DNA of 64,000 bases from CAVSUB01 sp963816725 (GTDB lineage: Bacteria > Acidobacteriota > Vicinamibacteria > Vicinamibacterales > 2-12-FULL-66-21): assembly GCA_963816725.1 (NCBI GenBank), contig CAWFMC010000024.1:217679-281678 (forward strand), written 5' to 3'. The translations under genes were made by a program, and so were the position numbers. Positions 1 through 8,869 of this stretch are shown in pieces. Under the pieces are notes generated by a model that made no database searches, was not told the origin of the DNA, and worked only from the letters and a program-made list of their open reading frames with translations. How positions within the stretch are numbered: the first letter of the stretch is position 1; each line of letters begins with the position of its first letter.

Positions 1-2071
1 TCAGCTGCTTCTTCGGCCGCTTGACGCTCGCCTCGACGTCGCGCACGTAGAGCTGCACGACCTCGTCGCCGGCTCTCTTGCCGCTGTTCCGAACATCGGC
101 CGTGATGCTCAGCGGGCCCTCCGAGGTGCTGCCGCCGACCTTGAGATTGGCATACTCGAAAGTCGTGTAACTCAGGCCGTGGCCGAAGACCCAGTCCGGC
201 TCACCGTCGAAGTACATATAGGTGAACCCTTTAGTGATGTCGTACTCGTTCATCGGTGGAACGTCAGCCACGGACTGATAGACCGTGTACGGCAGCCGGC
301 CGGCAGGATTGTAGTCACCGAACAGCACGTCGGCGATCGCCGTTCCGCCTTCTTCCCCGGCCCAGAACATGTCGAGGATGGCAGGGGCGTCAGGACGTTG
401 AGTCCCGCCCGGCCCACCTCCTCCGACCAGCGAAACCGGCCCGCCGTTCTGAAGCACGATGGCGGTTCGCGGGTTCGCCTCGAGCACCCTGCGAATCAGC
501 TGCATCTGGACCGGCGGCAGATTGATGAAGTTGCGGTCGATCCCTTCGCGCTCGAGGATCTCGTTGATGCCGACGAACAGGACGCATACGTCGGCCTGTT
601 TTGCGATCCCGACCGCCTCGGCATAGGCAGCGTCCGGATTGTCGCTTTCGAGAATCCCGCTCCCGCGCGCATAGAGCACCTTCGTCGATGGCCCCACTCG
701 CTTTCTGATGCCGTCGAGCGGCTTGACAAAGGTCGAATACAGGCCGGTATAGTTCGGGCCGGTCTGTGCGAAGTCGGCGAACGGGCCGATGACCGCAATC
801 GTCTTGATTGCAGCCGAGTCAAGCGGCAGGAAATTGTCGCGGTTCGCCAGCAGCACGATCGACTCACGCGCCGCCCGAAGCGCCACCTGACGGTGCGCGG
901 GCGAGTCGATCTCCTCCTTCCCGAGCTTGGTGTAGGTCACCATCTCGGGAGGATCGAATTCACCGAGCCGGAATCTCACCCTGAGCACGCGGCGAACCGC
1001 CTGGTCGACCTGACGTTCGGTGAGCAGACCCTTGGCAACCGCGTCCGGGAGGTATCGGACGTACGCCGAGTTGTCGAGATCGCTGCCGATCAGGACAGTT
1101 CTGGCCGCCGCTTCTTCAAACGTCGCGTACTTGTGATGCCCGGTGACCAGGCGCTCGACCGCGCCGCTGTCGGGCACGATGAAGCCCTCGAATTTCCATT
1201 CATCGCGCAGCACGGTCTTGAGGAGGAACGCGTTCTCCGCGCCCGGCGTGCCGTTGATCGAGTTGTAGGACGACATGATCGACGAGGCCTTGCCCTCGAC
1301 GATGCCGGCTTTGAAGTGGGGGAGGAAGTACTCCCGGAGCATGCGCTCGCTGACGGTCACGTCGATCTTGGTTCGATCGCGCTCTTCGTTGTTGACCGCG
1401 TAGTGCTTCAGCGTGGCGGCGAGCTTCAAGTACCTTGGATCGTCGCCCTGCGTCCCCTTGACATAGGCGACGGTCATGCGCGAGGTCAGCCAGGTGTCTT
1501 CGCCGAAGGCTTCCCAGATTCGGCCCCACCGCGGATCGCGGCTGATGTTGATGACTGGCGAGCGATAGACCAACCCATTGTGGCGCAGCCGTTTGCCATC
1601 CGCTGTGACGGTGACGTCCTGTCCCTGCCCCCCGGTCGGTTCGATCCTGCCCTGAACCGTCGGCCAGTAGTTGTTGATCGCCCGGCCCTCGTCTGCGATC
1701 GCGGCCGCCACTTCGTGCACGAGCGCCGGGTTCCACGTCGCCGCCATGCTGATCGGCACCGGGAACATGGTCGTCGGCTCGGTCCAGACGATGCCGTGCA
1801 GGCTCTGATTCCAGCCGTTCATCGCCGGCACTTTCAGGCGTTCGATCGCGGGCGCGGTGGTCCCGAGCAACGAGATCTTCTCTGCCAGGGTGAGCTGGCG
1901 GAGAAGATCGTCCACGCGATCGTCGACCGGCTTGGCCGGATCGAGGTAGACGGGCTGCTGCGCCATCGAGGGGTTGTGTCCGACTTCAGCCGGAGGGTCA
2001 GGCTGGCGGCCAAAGCCGGCAACTACTGTCGAGAGTACCGCGGCCAGGACTGCCAGCAACGCCTTGTTCAT
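1..2071 (-). CDS. Secreted GH3 beta-glucosidase/xylosidase-type glycoside hydrolase (C-terminus off window)
   Basis: Family 3 glycoside hydrolase, releasing terminal beta-linked sugars from plant-type oligosaccharides, probably in the periplasm. The start ATG at 2071 follows a GGAGG box and opens a short hydrophobic signal. The frame is open for 690 codons to the window edge. Visible family signatures are LTLAEKISLL near the N-terminus, RDPRWGR, KHYAVNNEE, and GFIVPDSGAV, where Asp301 is the expected nucleophile. The second alpha/beta domain follows (NGGPVS, FGDYNPAGRLP), then the start of a fibronectin-III-like domain (FGHGLSYTTFEY). It lies 13 bp behind the TonB receptor gene, so the two are probably co-transcribed as an uptake-plus-hydrolysis pair. 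The exact sugar cannot be told from sequence; GH3 enzymes with this layout include beta-glucosidases and beta-xylosidases. Confidence 0.93.
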   Translation of the reverse strand, partial: MNKALLAVLAAVLSTVVAGFGRQPDPPAEVGHNPSMAQQPVYLDPAKPVDDRVDDLLRQLTLAEKISLLGTTAPAIERLKVPAMNGWNQSLHGIVWTEPTTMFPVPISMAATWNPALVHEVAAAIADEGRAINNYWPTVQGRIEPTGGQGQDVTVTADGKRLRHNGLVYRSPVINISRDPRWGRIWEAFGEDTWLTSRMTVAYVKGTQGDDPRYLKLAATLKHYAVNNEERDRTKIDVTVSERMLREYFLPHFKAGIVEGKASSIMSSYNSINGTPGAENAFLLKTVLRDEWKFEGFIVPDSGAVERLVTGHHKYATFEEAAARTVLIGSDLDNSAYVRYLPDAVAKGLLTERQVDQAVRRVLRVRFRLGEFDPPEMVTYTKLGKEEIDSPAHRQVALRAARESIVLLANRDNFLPLDSAAIKTIAVIGPFADFAQTGPNYTGLYSTFVKPLDGIRKRVGPSTKVLYARGSGILESDNPDAAYAEAVGIAKQADVCVLFVGINEILEREGIDRNFINLPPVQMQLIRRVLEANPRTAIVLQNGGPVSLVGGGGPGGTQRPDAPAILDMFWAGEEGGTAIADVLFGDYNPAGRLPYTVYQSVADVPPMNEYDITKGFTYMYFDGEPDWVFGHGLSYTTFEYANLKVGGSTSEGPLSITADVRNSGKRAGDEVVQLYVRDVEASVKRPKKQL

Positions 2072-2084
2072 CTTGGCCTCCGGC

Positions 2085-5000
2085 CTAAAATACGTACTTG
2101 AAACCGAACTGAATCTGCCTTGCCTGGTTCGCCGTGCTCGTCACTCTTCCGCCCGCCGCCGTATCGATGTTGGTGTTCGGCGCAGCGAAGTACGTCGAGT
2201 TGAGCACGTTGAACGCCTCGGCTCTGAATTCGAAGGTCTGGCCGTTGCGGACCTCGAATCGCTTGAACAACGACATGTCGACGTTCCACTGGTGATCCGA
2301 GCGTAGGATGCCCGGTCCCGAGTCTCCGTACGTGAACGAGGCGGGGACGACGAATGCGGTCTTGTCGAACCACGCGTCGATGGTCGGATCCTCGAGCTCG
2401 CCCGAGCCGATCCGGTTCGGCCGCTGTCCACCCACGCCGGTGTTGGCCACGTCTCGAGAGATGGTCGGCGTATACGGCAGCCCGCTGCGGTAGCTGATGA
2501 TGTTCTGGAACTGCCATCCACCGACAATGGCGTTGGTCACACCGCCGGCATTCGACAGGAACCGGCGTCCATTGCCAAACGGCAGCGAGTAGCCGTAACT
2601 GGCGCTGAACAGGTGCGGGATGTCCCACGGCTGCGGTTGCCGTTCGTAGGTGTAGTTGCCGCCAATCTCCGGTGCGGGCACCTGGCGGGTCGACTCGGAG
2701 TAGGTGTACGAGACCAGATACCAGAGCCCCCGCACCGGCCGCTGCTGCAGCTTGATCTGCAGCGCCTGGTAGTCGCTCGACTGCGCCTGCGTCTGCACCG
2801 ACAGGTTGCCGAACCGAGGGTAGGGCCGTCGGGCCTGCACGCTCCCGGGACCCGCCGGCGGCAGGTTGATGTTCTCGGCCGCCGTCTGATGGTCGCCGGT
2901 GGTGCCCACATAGTCGACATCCAGCGCGGTATGGCTGAATAGCTGCCGCTGGATGCCCATGTTCCATCGCTGGTCGCGGCCGGGCCGCGCCTCGAGTGGG
3001 AGTGGCACCCAGCTGACCGAGCCGACCGATGCGCCAACCGGAACGCCGAGCCAGAAATCCGCGAGCGTTCGGTTCGGCACCGCGTTCACCGCGGCGGTGA
3101 CCGTTTCGCTGACCCGGAAGGGAATGAAGTTGAAGTTCAGCCGTCCGTCCGTGCCTTCGGCCTCGTAGAAGATGCCGTAGCCGCCGCGGACCACCATGTT
3201 GTCGCCGAAGGGCCGCCAGGCGAAGCCAAGCCGCGGTCCCATCTGCTTCCTGTCGTTCTTCGTGATGTTCAGCGGCACGCCGGCCTGGCTGCTCGTCTGA
3301 ATCAGATCGGAGAACAGGGTGTACCCGACATCAGCGAGGCGCTGCACGCTGAGATCGATGTCGTTGGTCTTGCTCGAGACGATGATCGATTTCTCGCGGG
3401 TTGGGTCGAAGGCTGCCGCCTGTCCCTTGTAGCCGGTCAGCCACGGCGTGTACTCGTAGCGGAATCCGAGGTTCAAGGTCAGCGCGTTGCTGACTTTGAA
3501 GTCGTCCTGAAGGAAGCCGTGCCAGTAGGTGCCATACCCACCCCACCAGGTGGCGGGGTTCGATCGCGTGGAATTCGCGGGGTAGCCGAGCAGGAAATCC
3601 GCGAAGCCGTCGCCGGTGGCGGCCGCCGACGCCGGGTTCTGCGTCATCACGCCCGTGAATCCGTACGTGCCGTTGTGATCGCGGGCGTCGGTGAACAGGA
3701 TCTTCCGGTAGTACGCCCGGCCGCCGAACTTCAGGATGTGCCGGCTCTTCACCCAGGTCACGTTGTCGGTGATTTCCCACTCGCCGCGATTCTGCCACTT
3801 CGGCCGTCCATCGCCGGCGTTTCCGGAGAAGCCGGCGTAGCCCGAGAAGGAAAACGCCGGCAGGCTGGCGATGACGGGATCCTGCGCCTGCTCGAGCCCC
3901 TTCACGCCCGCCTGCGCAAGCAGATCGGAGCCCTCTCCCTGGAAGTACGCCGTCGATCGATACTCGCCGTACATCCGGCTCACCCGGAGTTCGTGGACGA
4001 CCGAGCTGCCGAAGTTCGAGGTCAACGCGCCCGCGAGATTGTAGGCCGGTCCCCACAGCTCGGTCGCGCCGAGCGCCGGAAACGTGCTCGGCCGATCCTC
4101 GTGGTTCGAGTGGCGGCTGAAACGCACGAACAGCTTGTGCCGCGGCGACAGTTCGTGATCACCGCGCAGCGTGAACTGGTCCTGGTTGAACTCGACGATC
4201 GGGCTGCTGACCCAGGTGTTGTTCGGACCGTTCGGCAGCGGGATGTACCGCATGAAGAACTCGGCCGCCGGGGCTATCCGGTTCTGCGGAATCACGTTGC
4301 CCGCAAACGCGGTCCGCGTGTTGCCGGTGGTGGTCAGCGGATCGTAGATCGGCGCGAGGCCCTGAAAATTGCCCTGGCGCTGCGCCGGCGACGGCACAAC
4401 CGCGACGTCCACTGCGCCCGACTTGCGCCGCTGCCCTTCGTAGCTCGCGAAGAAGAACGTCCGGCCTCGGCCGTTGACCAGACCTGGAATCACGACCGGT
4501 CCGCCGAACGTGCCGCCGAACTGATTCCGTTCGAGCTGCTCTTTGGTCTGCGCGAAGAAGTTCTTCGAATCGAATGCGTCGTTGCGCAAGAACTCGAAGA
4601 CGCTGCCGCGCACGCGATTCGTCCCCGACTTGGTGACCACGTTGAACGTGCCGCCGGCGCCGTGGAACTCGGCCGAGTAGGCGTTCTGCTGCACGCTGAA
4701 TTCCTGCAGCGCATCGACCGACGTCTGGATCCAGGTGCCCCCCTGATGTTCCTCGGTGATGTCGACGCCGTCGAGCAGGAACCGCGTCTGGCGTCCGCTG
4801 ACGCCCCCCATGATGTTGCCGTTGACGATCTCGGGACGCACCATCTGCGAATTCCCGCTCGGCGCGAGCAGCGCCACGCCGGGTGTCAACCTGGCGAGCT
4901 CGTGAAAGCTGCGGCCGTTCAGCGGCAGATCGACGATCTGATCCTTGGTGATCACCTGGCTGAGGGTGGCCGACTCCGTGTTGAGCAACGGCGCCTGGGT

Positions 5001-5369
5001 CGTCACCAGCACGTCGCTGGATATGGCGCCGATCGCGAGCACGAGCTCGACCCGCGCCGCCTGGCCCACGGTCAATTCGACATTCTCACGCACGGTCGTC
5101 TGAAACCCGGTCACCGCCGCCGTCACCCGATAGATGCCGGGATCGAGCGGTGTGACGACGTAATTGCCCTCGCGATCCGTGGCCACCGTTCTCGCGACGT
5201 TCGTCGCGACGTTGGTGACGGTCACCGCCACACTCGGAATGCCGGCGTGCTGGGGGTCGTAGATGGTGCCCACGATGCGGGCACCCTGCAGCTGAGCAAG
5301 GGCGGGGCTGGCAACGGCGAGCGAGAGCGCAATCAGACAAGCGGACAGAGCGACAAGCCGTCGGCTCAT
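2085..5369 (-). CDS. TonB-dependent receptor, Oar-like, with carboxypeptidase-regulatory N-terminal domain
   Basis: Outer-membrane transporter of 1,094 residues. The start at 5369 is chosen because AAAGGAG lies about 10 nt upstream and the protein then opens with a clear signal peptide ending ASPALAQ; a longer in-frame start at 5414 would bury that signal. Domains in order: a carboxypeptidase-regulatory-like beta sandwich (ARIVGTIYDPQ to about residue 105), a plug region (LPLNGRSFHELARLTPG, FLLDGVDITEEHQGG, GGTFNVVTKSGTN), and a long beta barrel ending in an aromatic FKYVF strand typical of outer-membrane insertion. No TonB-box partner or SusD is nearby. Position directly upstream of a GH3 enzyme suggests carbohydrate-derived ligands, which is inference only. 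Confidence 0.93.
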   Translation of the reverse strand: MSRRLVALSACLIALSLAVASPALAQLQGARIVGTIYDPQHAGIPSVAVTVTNVATNVARTVATDREGNYVVTPLDPGIYRVTAAVTGFQTTVRENVELTVGQAARVELVLAIGAISSDVLVTTQAPLLNTESATLSQVITKDQIVDLPLNGRSFHELARLTPGVALLAPSGNSQMVRPEIVNGNIMGGVSGRQTRFLLDGVDITEEHQGGTWIQTSVDALQEFSVQQNAYSAEFHGAGGTFNVVTKSGTNRVRGSVFEFLRNDAFDSKNFFAQTKEQLERNQFGGTFGGPVVIPGLVNGRGRTFFFASYEGQRRKSGAVDVAVVPSPAQRQGNFQGLAPIYDPLTTTGNTRTAFAGNVIPQNRIAPAAEFFMRYIPLPNGPNNTWVSSPIVEFNQDQFTLRGDHELSPRHKLFVRFSRHSNHEDRPSTFPALGATELWGPAYNLAGALTSNFGSSVVHELRVSRMYGEYRSTAYFQGEGSDLLAQAGVKGLEQAQDPVIASLPAFSFSGYAGFSGNAGDGRPKWQNRGEWEITDNVTWVKSRHILKFGGRAYYRKILFTDARDHNGTYGFTGVMTQNPASAAATGDGFADFLLGYPANSTRSNPATWWGGYGTYWHGFLQDDFKVSNALTLNLGFRYEYTPWLTGYKGQAAAFDPTREKSIIVSSKTNDIDLSVQRLADVGYTLFSDLIQTSSQAGVPLNITKNDRKQMGPRLGFAWRPFGDNMVVRGGYGIFYEAEGTDGRLNFNFIPFRVSETVTAAVNAVPNRTLADFWLGVPVGASVGSVSWVPLPLEARPGRDQRWNMGIQRQLFSHTALDVDYVGTTGDHQTAAENINLPPAGPGSVQARRPYPRFGNLSVQTQAQSSDYQALQIKLQQRPVRGLWYLVSYTYSESTRQVPAPEIGGNYTYERQPQPWDIPHLFSASYGYSLPFGNGRRFLSNAGGVTNAIVGGWQFQNIISYRSGLPYTPTISRDVANTGVGGQRPNRIGSGELEDPTIDAWFDKTAFVVPASFTYGDSGPGILRSDHQWNVDMSLFKRFEVRNGQTFEFRAEAFNVLNSTYFAAPNTNIDTAAGGRVTSTANQARQIQFGFKYVF

Positions 5370-5639
5370 AGTGCATTCGCTCCTTTGACCTGTGACCTGT
5401 GGACCTGGACTCACCTCCGCGCGACGGAAACGGCGCTCATCCTACAGCAGCGAGTCGTAAGGCGGTAGACCGAAGATCGGCCGTGATCTTCGTGAGCGGG
5501 ACACCTGCACGGGATTACGCGCGCCGCCTCCACGCCCGGTCCGAGCTGATTCGGCGGCAGATCTACGACAAATTCAGTCCTTCGACTAGGTGCGCTTAAC
5601 GAGGGTCGAAGCCCATCGGTAAGTCGCGGCACGCGGGGG

Positions 5640-5720
5640 GTGAGCAACGTGAAGGACTACTATCGGCTGTTCGTGATTCCGGGAATGCCACATTGCCACG
5701 CAAGACTTGGAGAAGCAGGA
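5640..5720 (+). pseudogene. C-terminal scrap of a tannase/feruloyl esterase
   Basis: A short in-frame stretch from GTG 5640 reads VSNVKDYYRLFVIPGMPHC. This closely resembles the conserved C-terminal motif of tannase/feruloyl esterase family enzymes (DYYRLFMVPGMxHC), in which His and the neighbouring Cys are functionally important. No upstream part of such an enzyme is present in any frame, and the homology stops after about 20 codons. I read it as the relic left by a deletion or an insertion boundary. The surrounding 5370-5639 holds no other gene I can support. Confidence 0.5.
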
Positions 5721-5766
5721 GAGAGCGACCGCCCGACTGCTCCGGAGCGGCGATCCAGCAGCAGCA

Positions 5767-6205
5767 CTAGCCGTGCCCCTTCCACGCGGGCACGACCGTC
5801 AAGCCTTCATGATGCGCCGCCTCTGCGAGGCCATCGTCAAACGCCACGAAGGGCAACGACTGGCTCATCTCGCGTTGGAGGTACAGGCAAGTCGCGAGCT
5901 GCACGGCGTCACCAGCTCGCAGGCGATGGCGGAGCAAGAGGCTCGGGCTTCGGCGGTAATCTCCGGGGTGAACTCGACAATGATCAGCGTGGCCAGATCG
6001 TCGGCCAGCGACGCCAGTGCCCGGTCCCGTTCTACGACCGTAAACGCCCCTTCCGGGGCCCCGCGCACAAGGCGCAGGCGACCTCGACCTCCGACAGTCG
6101 GCTCGCCGCGCCTGCGTCGGCCTTGAGTAAGCGACGGACGGTAACGGCGGCGGGTTCTCGCACGTACCGCTTCACCAGAGCGCTCGCGTCAAAGTAACGC
6201 GTCAG
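5767..6205 (-). pseudogene. vapC: VapC-type PIN-domain toxin, broken by two frameshifts
   Basis: Three frames together give a full-length VapC ribonuclease of about 145 residues. The N-terminal part reads LTRYFDASALVKRYV (first PIN acidic residue in FDAS), then RLSEVEVACAL; the middle (6068 to about 5940) reads VVERDRALASLADDL and VEFTPEITAEARA; the C-terminal part reads RAGDAVQLATCLYLQ, PFVAFDDGLAEAA, then GLTVVPAWKGHG and stop. Frame changes fall near 6050-6070 and 5931-5945. The expected start is CTG at 6205, overlapping the antitoxin stop as CTGA where ATGA would be usual. With two shifts and no ATG the toxin is probably dead, unless the shifts are sequencing errors. Confidence 0.8.
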
Positions 6206-6489
6206 AATCGGTCCTCGCGATCCTCGAGGATGGCCTCCGACAGCGCGCGGCCCCGGCTCTGGATCGGCCTGAACGGCGCCATTCCCTTGCGGGCGGGCAG
6301 GGTGACCGCTCGCTTGCCGGACAGCTTCAGCAGCGTCGCGGAAACGCTCGTGTCCGGCGGCAGCGGTCGCAGCTCCGCAACCGGCTCGCCGCGATCCGTG
6401 ATGAGCAGCGTGCGGCCCGCCCGCACCCGGCGAAGGTACGTGCCAAGGCGGGTTTTCAGTTCACGGGCGCCGACGACGCTGCGTTCCAT
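6202..6489 (-). CDS. vapB: VapB/Phd-family antitoxin
   Basis: A 95-residue protein starting MERSVVGARELKTRLGTYLRRV, which is the Phd/YefM-type DNA-binding fold, followed by LLITDRGEPVAELRPL, a hallmark of this antitoxin group. The C-terminal third is basic and disordered and would wrap the PIN toxin. The gene sits immediately upstream of, and overlaps by 3 bp, the broken vapC. Such antitoxins normally autorepress their own promoter. With the toxin frameshifted, this copy may persist as an orphan antitoxin. The start at 6489 is the only ATG giving the complete family N-terminus. Confidence 0.85.
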   Translation of the reverse strand: MERSVVGARELKTRLGTYLRRVRAGRTLLITDRGEPVAELRPLPPDTSVSATLLKLSGKRAVTLPARKGMAPFRPIQSRGRALSEAILEDREDRF

Positions 6490-6750
6490 GTAGTCATTGT
6501 GACCACACCAGGAGACGTCGTCAAGGGAATGACCCCGGGGCGCTGCAGGTCAGTTCGTTCTTCCGTTTGGGCGAGCATCGGGCTCTATATCTTCGTGGCG
6601 CGAGGTTCGAACAGTGGTAACAGAATCGCGGGACAGCGTGCATTCGCGGGAACCGCGGTGAAAACCTGGAAGCCAGAAATCGCCAATGTCCATGGGTGTG
6701 TTGACCTGCCATGACATTCGCTGGCGATTCCGGAAAAGGAACCCCAATCG
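6490..6750. other. Non-coding stretch before the tRNA fragment
   Basis: I find no supported gene. Short open frames here lack a ribosome-binding site and family resemblance. No integrase, and no 5' half of a tRNA, is visible upstream of the tRNA-Pro fragment. Confidence 0.4.
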
Positions 6751-6796
6751 GACTGGGGGTCAGGGGTCGCAGGTTCGAATCCTGTCATCCCGACCA
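6751..6796 (+). other. 3' half of tRNA-Pro(GGG), probable attachment-site relic
   Basis: The sequence carries an anticodon loop CTGGGGG (anticodon GGG), a T arm with GGTTCGAATCC, an acceptor strand CATCCCG, discriminator A and CCA. This matches the 3' half of a bacterial tRNA-Pro(GGG). No 5' half (expected CGGGATGTAGCGC) lies upstream, and one A seems missing from the 3' side of the anticodon stem. Such 3'-end copies are typical of att sites left when integrative elements recombine into tRNA genes. The antisense reading gives the GFEPATP peptide often mis-annotated beside tRNA 3' ends. Confidence 0.75.
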
Positions 6797-7453
6797 ATTT
6801 CCTCAATAAAACGGCTGCTTTGCTAACCGAGAGCGCCGAACATCGAGCCAGGGGGGCGTGGGCCCGACCACCGGTTTTCCTCAATAAGAATGCACTCTCC
6901 CTTGGTGCGTGGACCAAACCGCCGCTGATCTTGGCACGCGCTTGGCGCAGATTCCGGCGCCGCAGTGGATACTGTCCGGTGAAGCGCCGTTAACCCGGAC
7001 GTCCTCCCTGAGTTCGAACGGCATGTCGATGCCGTCGTGGACGGAAGTGCCCGCGCCCGCTACGTGGAAACCACGGCTACCACCACTCTCCGCAACGAAA
7101 TCTGAGAGCTCCCGCGACGGTCTGAGTAGCGTCGACGCCGTAGTTGCTTTCGTCGTCTCGACGTGGATATGGGCGACGATCTGGTAGGCCGACCCGTCGT
7201 GGTTCGAGCGCGATGGCACTGGTGTGCGCATTCCACGCATCGCGATCAGCTGGTCCGCCGCATCGTGATCGGCTCCGTCCACGTCGTCGTGATCAGTCGG
7301 ACCGGGCATCGTGATTCGGGGCGACGCGACGCTTGGCGTCCGGCAGTGTGATGAGTCCTCAGCCTCCGTGACAAGAGATCCCGTGGTTTGGTGTCGTTCT
7401 TCCGTCCACATAAGAGATCATGGCGACCGCTTCGAGCAGCTGGCCGCGGCGAT
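6797..7453. other. No recognisable gene; decayed intergenic DNA
   Basis: Frames through this stretch are open by GC bias only and show no family motif. A weak direct repeat is present: CCGACCA followed by TTTCCTCAATAA occurs at about 6790-6806 and again, more spread out, at about 6866-6886. The function of the repeat is unknown. Confidence 0.4.
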
Positions 7454-7811
7454 TCAGAACAGCCAGGCGCCGCCCGCCATGAAGGCCGCGACGAAGACGA
7501 TCAGGACGACGAGCACGTCGTGCGCCGCGGCCGCGGCCGCGGCAACGGGAGAACTAGTGGCGCTTTTCGACCGGCGGGCCGTACGTTTCGAATCGATGCT
7601 CGAACGCTTGAAGGGCATCGTGCATCGCCGCCTGCACCATTGCAAAATCGAAAAGCCCGGTCCCTGATAGTCGCGCCGCTGCTCCCGTCGCCGCGCCGAC
7701 GGCCTGCCCAGCCCTGGCGTTCCAGTCCGTGACCACGTCCGCGCTGCTTGAGCCTGCGCTGCACAGGCACGCACACGCGATCATCCCCAATGAGACTCCC
7801 ATGTTCCGCAT
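7454..7811 (-). pseudogene. Truncated, frameshifted vanadium-dependent haloperoxidase-like gene (PAP2 superfamily), N-terminal part
   Basis: ATG 7811 follows a strong AAGGAGG box. The first 80 residues carry a signal peptide and then SADVVTDWNA, GLFDFAMVQAAMHDALQAFEHRFETY, which match the N-terminal segment of secreted vanadium haloperoxidase-like proteins. That frame stops at 7554. A neighbouring frame continues the homology with SPVAAAAAAAHDVLV and stops at 7454. The vanadate-binding C-terminal half is absent from the window, so the gene is a fragment. The preserved ribosome-binding site suggests recent decay. Confidence 0.7.
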
Positions 7812-8059
7812 ATGATCCTCCTTGTAGATACCACCGATTCGTCCCTGCTCGTCGCGGCTGCGGTGCAGCCTGTCGTCTGTTGTGCTTTCATTCGCTGTCC
7901 GTTGACGCAGCCCGGTCCAAACGCATCCTCAGCCGCTCTCTGATTGGCAAGGCGGCTTCTCCTGCAAACGCGAGACGGACAGAGGTCCGCGTTGTTGCCG
8001 CGAGCGCGCAATGGCACGCCGGCCGGGCTCGTAGATGGTCGTCGCCCCCTCAGATCTCC

Positions 8060-8614
8060 TCAGCGCTTCGAGAGGGGCGCGGTGGGCCCGATGACCGCGA
8101 TCGCCGCTGTCATTAGGGGGCCCTTCAGCGTCAACACCGCGTCTCCTGGCTGGACTTTCGTGTCTTTGCTCCGTCGGCTCTTCAGCCCGGACAGGTAGCG
8201 CATGCCGTCTCCGGGGTCCACTCGTTCGTCCATCACGTACCGGATCCACAACGCCTCTTCGCGACGCTGGGCCTCCATTTCATCTGCCCCGTCGATGTGC
8301 GCCATCTCGTGCCAGATGATCGAGGCCAGGATGTACTCGTGCAGCGACCAACCTTTCAGAGCCCCCTGCAGGGCCTCGCCATGACTCGTCAGGTAGACGA
8401 CCCGGCCACCTTTCGTAATGAAGGCCTCCATCCGGAGCAGAGTGCCGCGAATCTCGGCCCCCGCCTGGTCCGGATCAACGATGACCACCTGGGCGGGACG
8501 TTCTGGCAGCAGCGTCAGCACGCGTTCGATGGTCTGGTGGTAGCGTGAATCCTCACGCCGGGGCGCCTGCGCAAGAGAGGTTAGAAACAGCAGTGCGATG
8601 AAATGACTCGGCAT
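8060..8614 (-). CDS. Small secreted protein with HExxH zinc-peptidase-like motif
   Basis: A 184-residue protein with GGAGGT 7-8 nt before ATG 8614 and a short signal peptide (about residues 1-17). The central region contains SIIWHEMAHIDGADE: His102-Glu103 and His106 form an HExxH motif, with acidic residues (Glu119/Glu120 in RREEALW) at a plausible distance for a third zinc ligand. The C-terminal part includes DAVLTLKGPLMTAAIAVIGP. I do not recognise a named family. A minimal exported metallopeptidase is possible, but HExxH alone is weak proof. It is divergent from the regulator at 8870. Confidence 0.7.
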   Translation of the reverse strand: MPSHFIALLFLTSLAQAPRREDSRYHQTIERVLTLLPERPAQVVIVDPDQAGAEIRGTLLRMEAFITKGGRVVYLTSHGEALQGALKGWSLHEYILASIIWHEMAHIDGADEMEAQRREEALWIRYVMDERVDPGDGMRYLSGLKSRRSKDTKVQPGDAVLTLKGPLMTAAIAVIGPTAPLSKR

Positions 8615-8753
8615 CGGTGCACCTCCATCCGGGGCGGTCGGAGGCCCAACGGTGGTGTCGATGCGGAGCTATTTCCATGGCGCCGGGCTGAAACCTCACC
8701 GGGCGCCGGTGTGACCAGATAACCGCTATGTTCGCAATGGGTTGGCAGGACGA

Positions 8754-8767
8754 CTGACCGTGGTCAG
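8754..8767. promoter_or_regulatory. Short inverted repeat in divergent intergenic region
   Basis: CTGACC and GGTCAG face each other with a 2-nt spacer, between the divergent genes starting at 8614 and 8870. It could be an operator for the winged-helix regulator downstream. A single short palindrome is weak evidence. Confidence 0.25.
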
Positions 8768-8869
8768 ATGGGCGGCCTCGTGCTATGCTCCACCCCACCG
8801 CGCAAGGAACGCGCCGGGGACCCCGGCTGCTGATGGCGGACTTATTCGCGCGAGTCGACAGAGGTTTGT

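Noticed and set aside
3519..5468. Long plus-strand frame opposite the TonB receptor
   Set aside because: Antisense shadow; the minus strand holds a complete, motif-bearing receptor.
5411..5647. 78-codon minus-strand frame upstream of the TonB receptor
   Set aside because: No start signal or recognisable motif, and composition unlike the neighbouring genes.
6585..6917. Minus-strand reading frame containing MTGFEPATP
   Set aside because: This peptide is the antisense of the tRNA-Pro 3' end and is a known annotation artefact, not a protein.
6881..7411. 176-codon minus-strand frame
   Set aside because: No ribosome-binding site, no family motif and low-complexity composition; open only because of GC bias.
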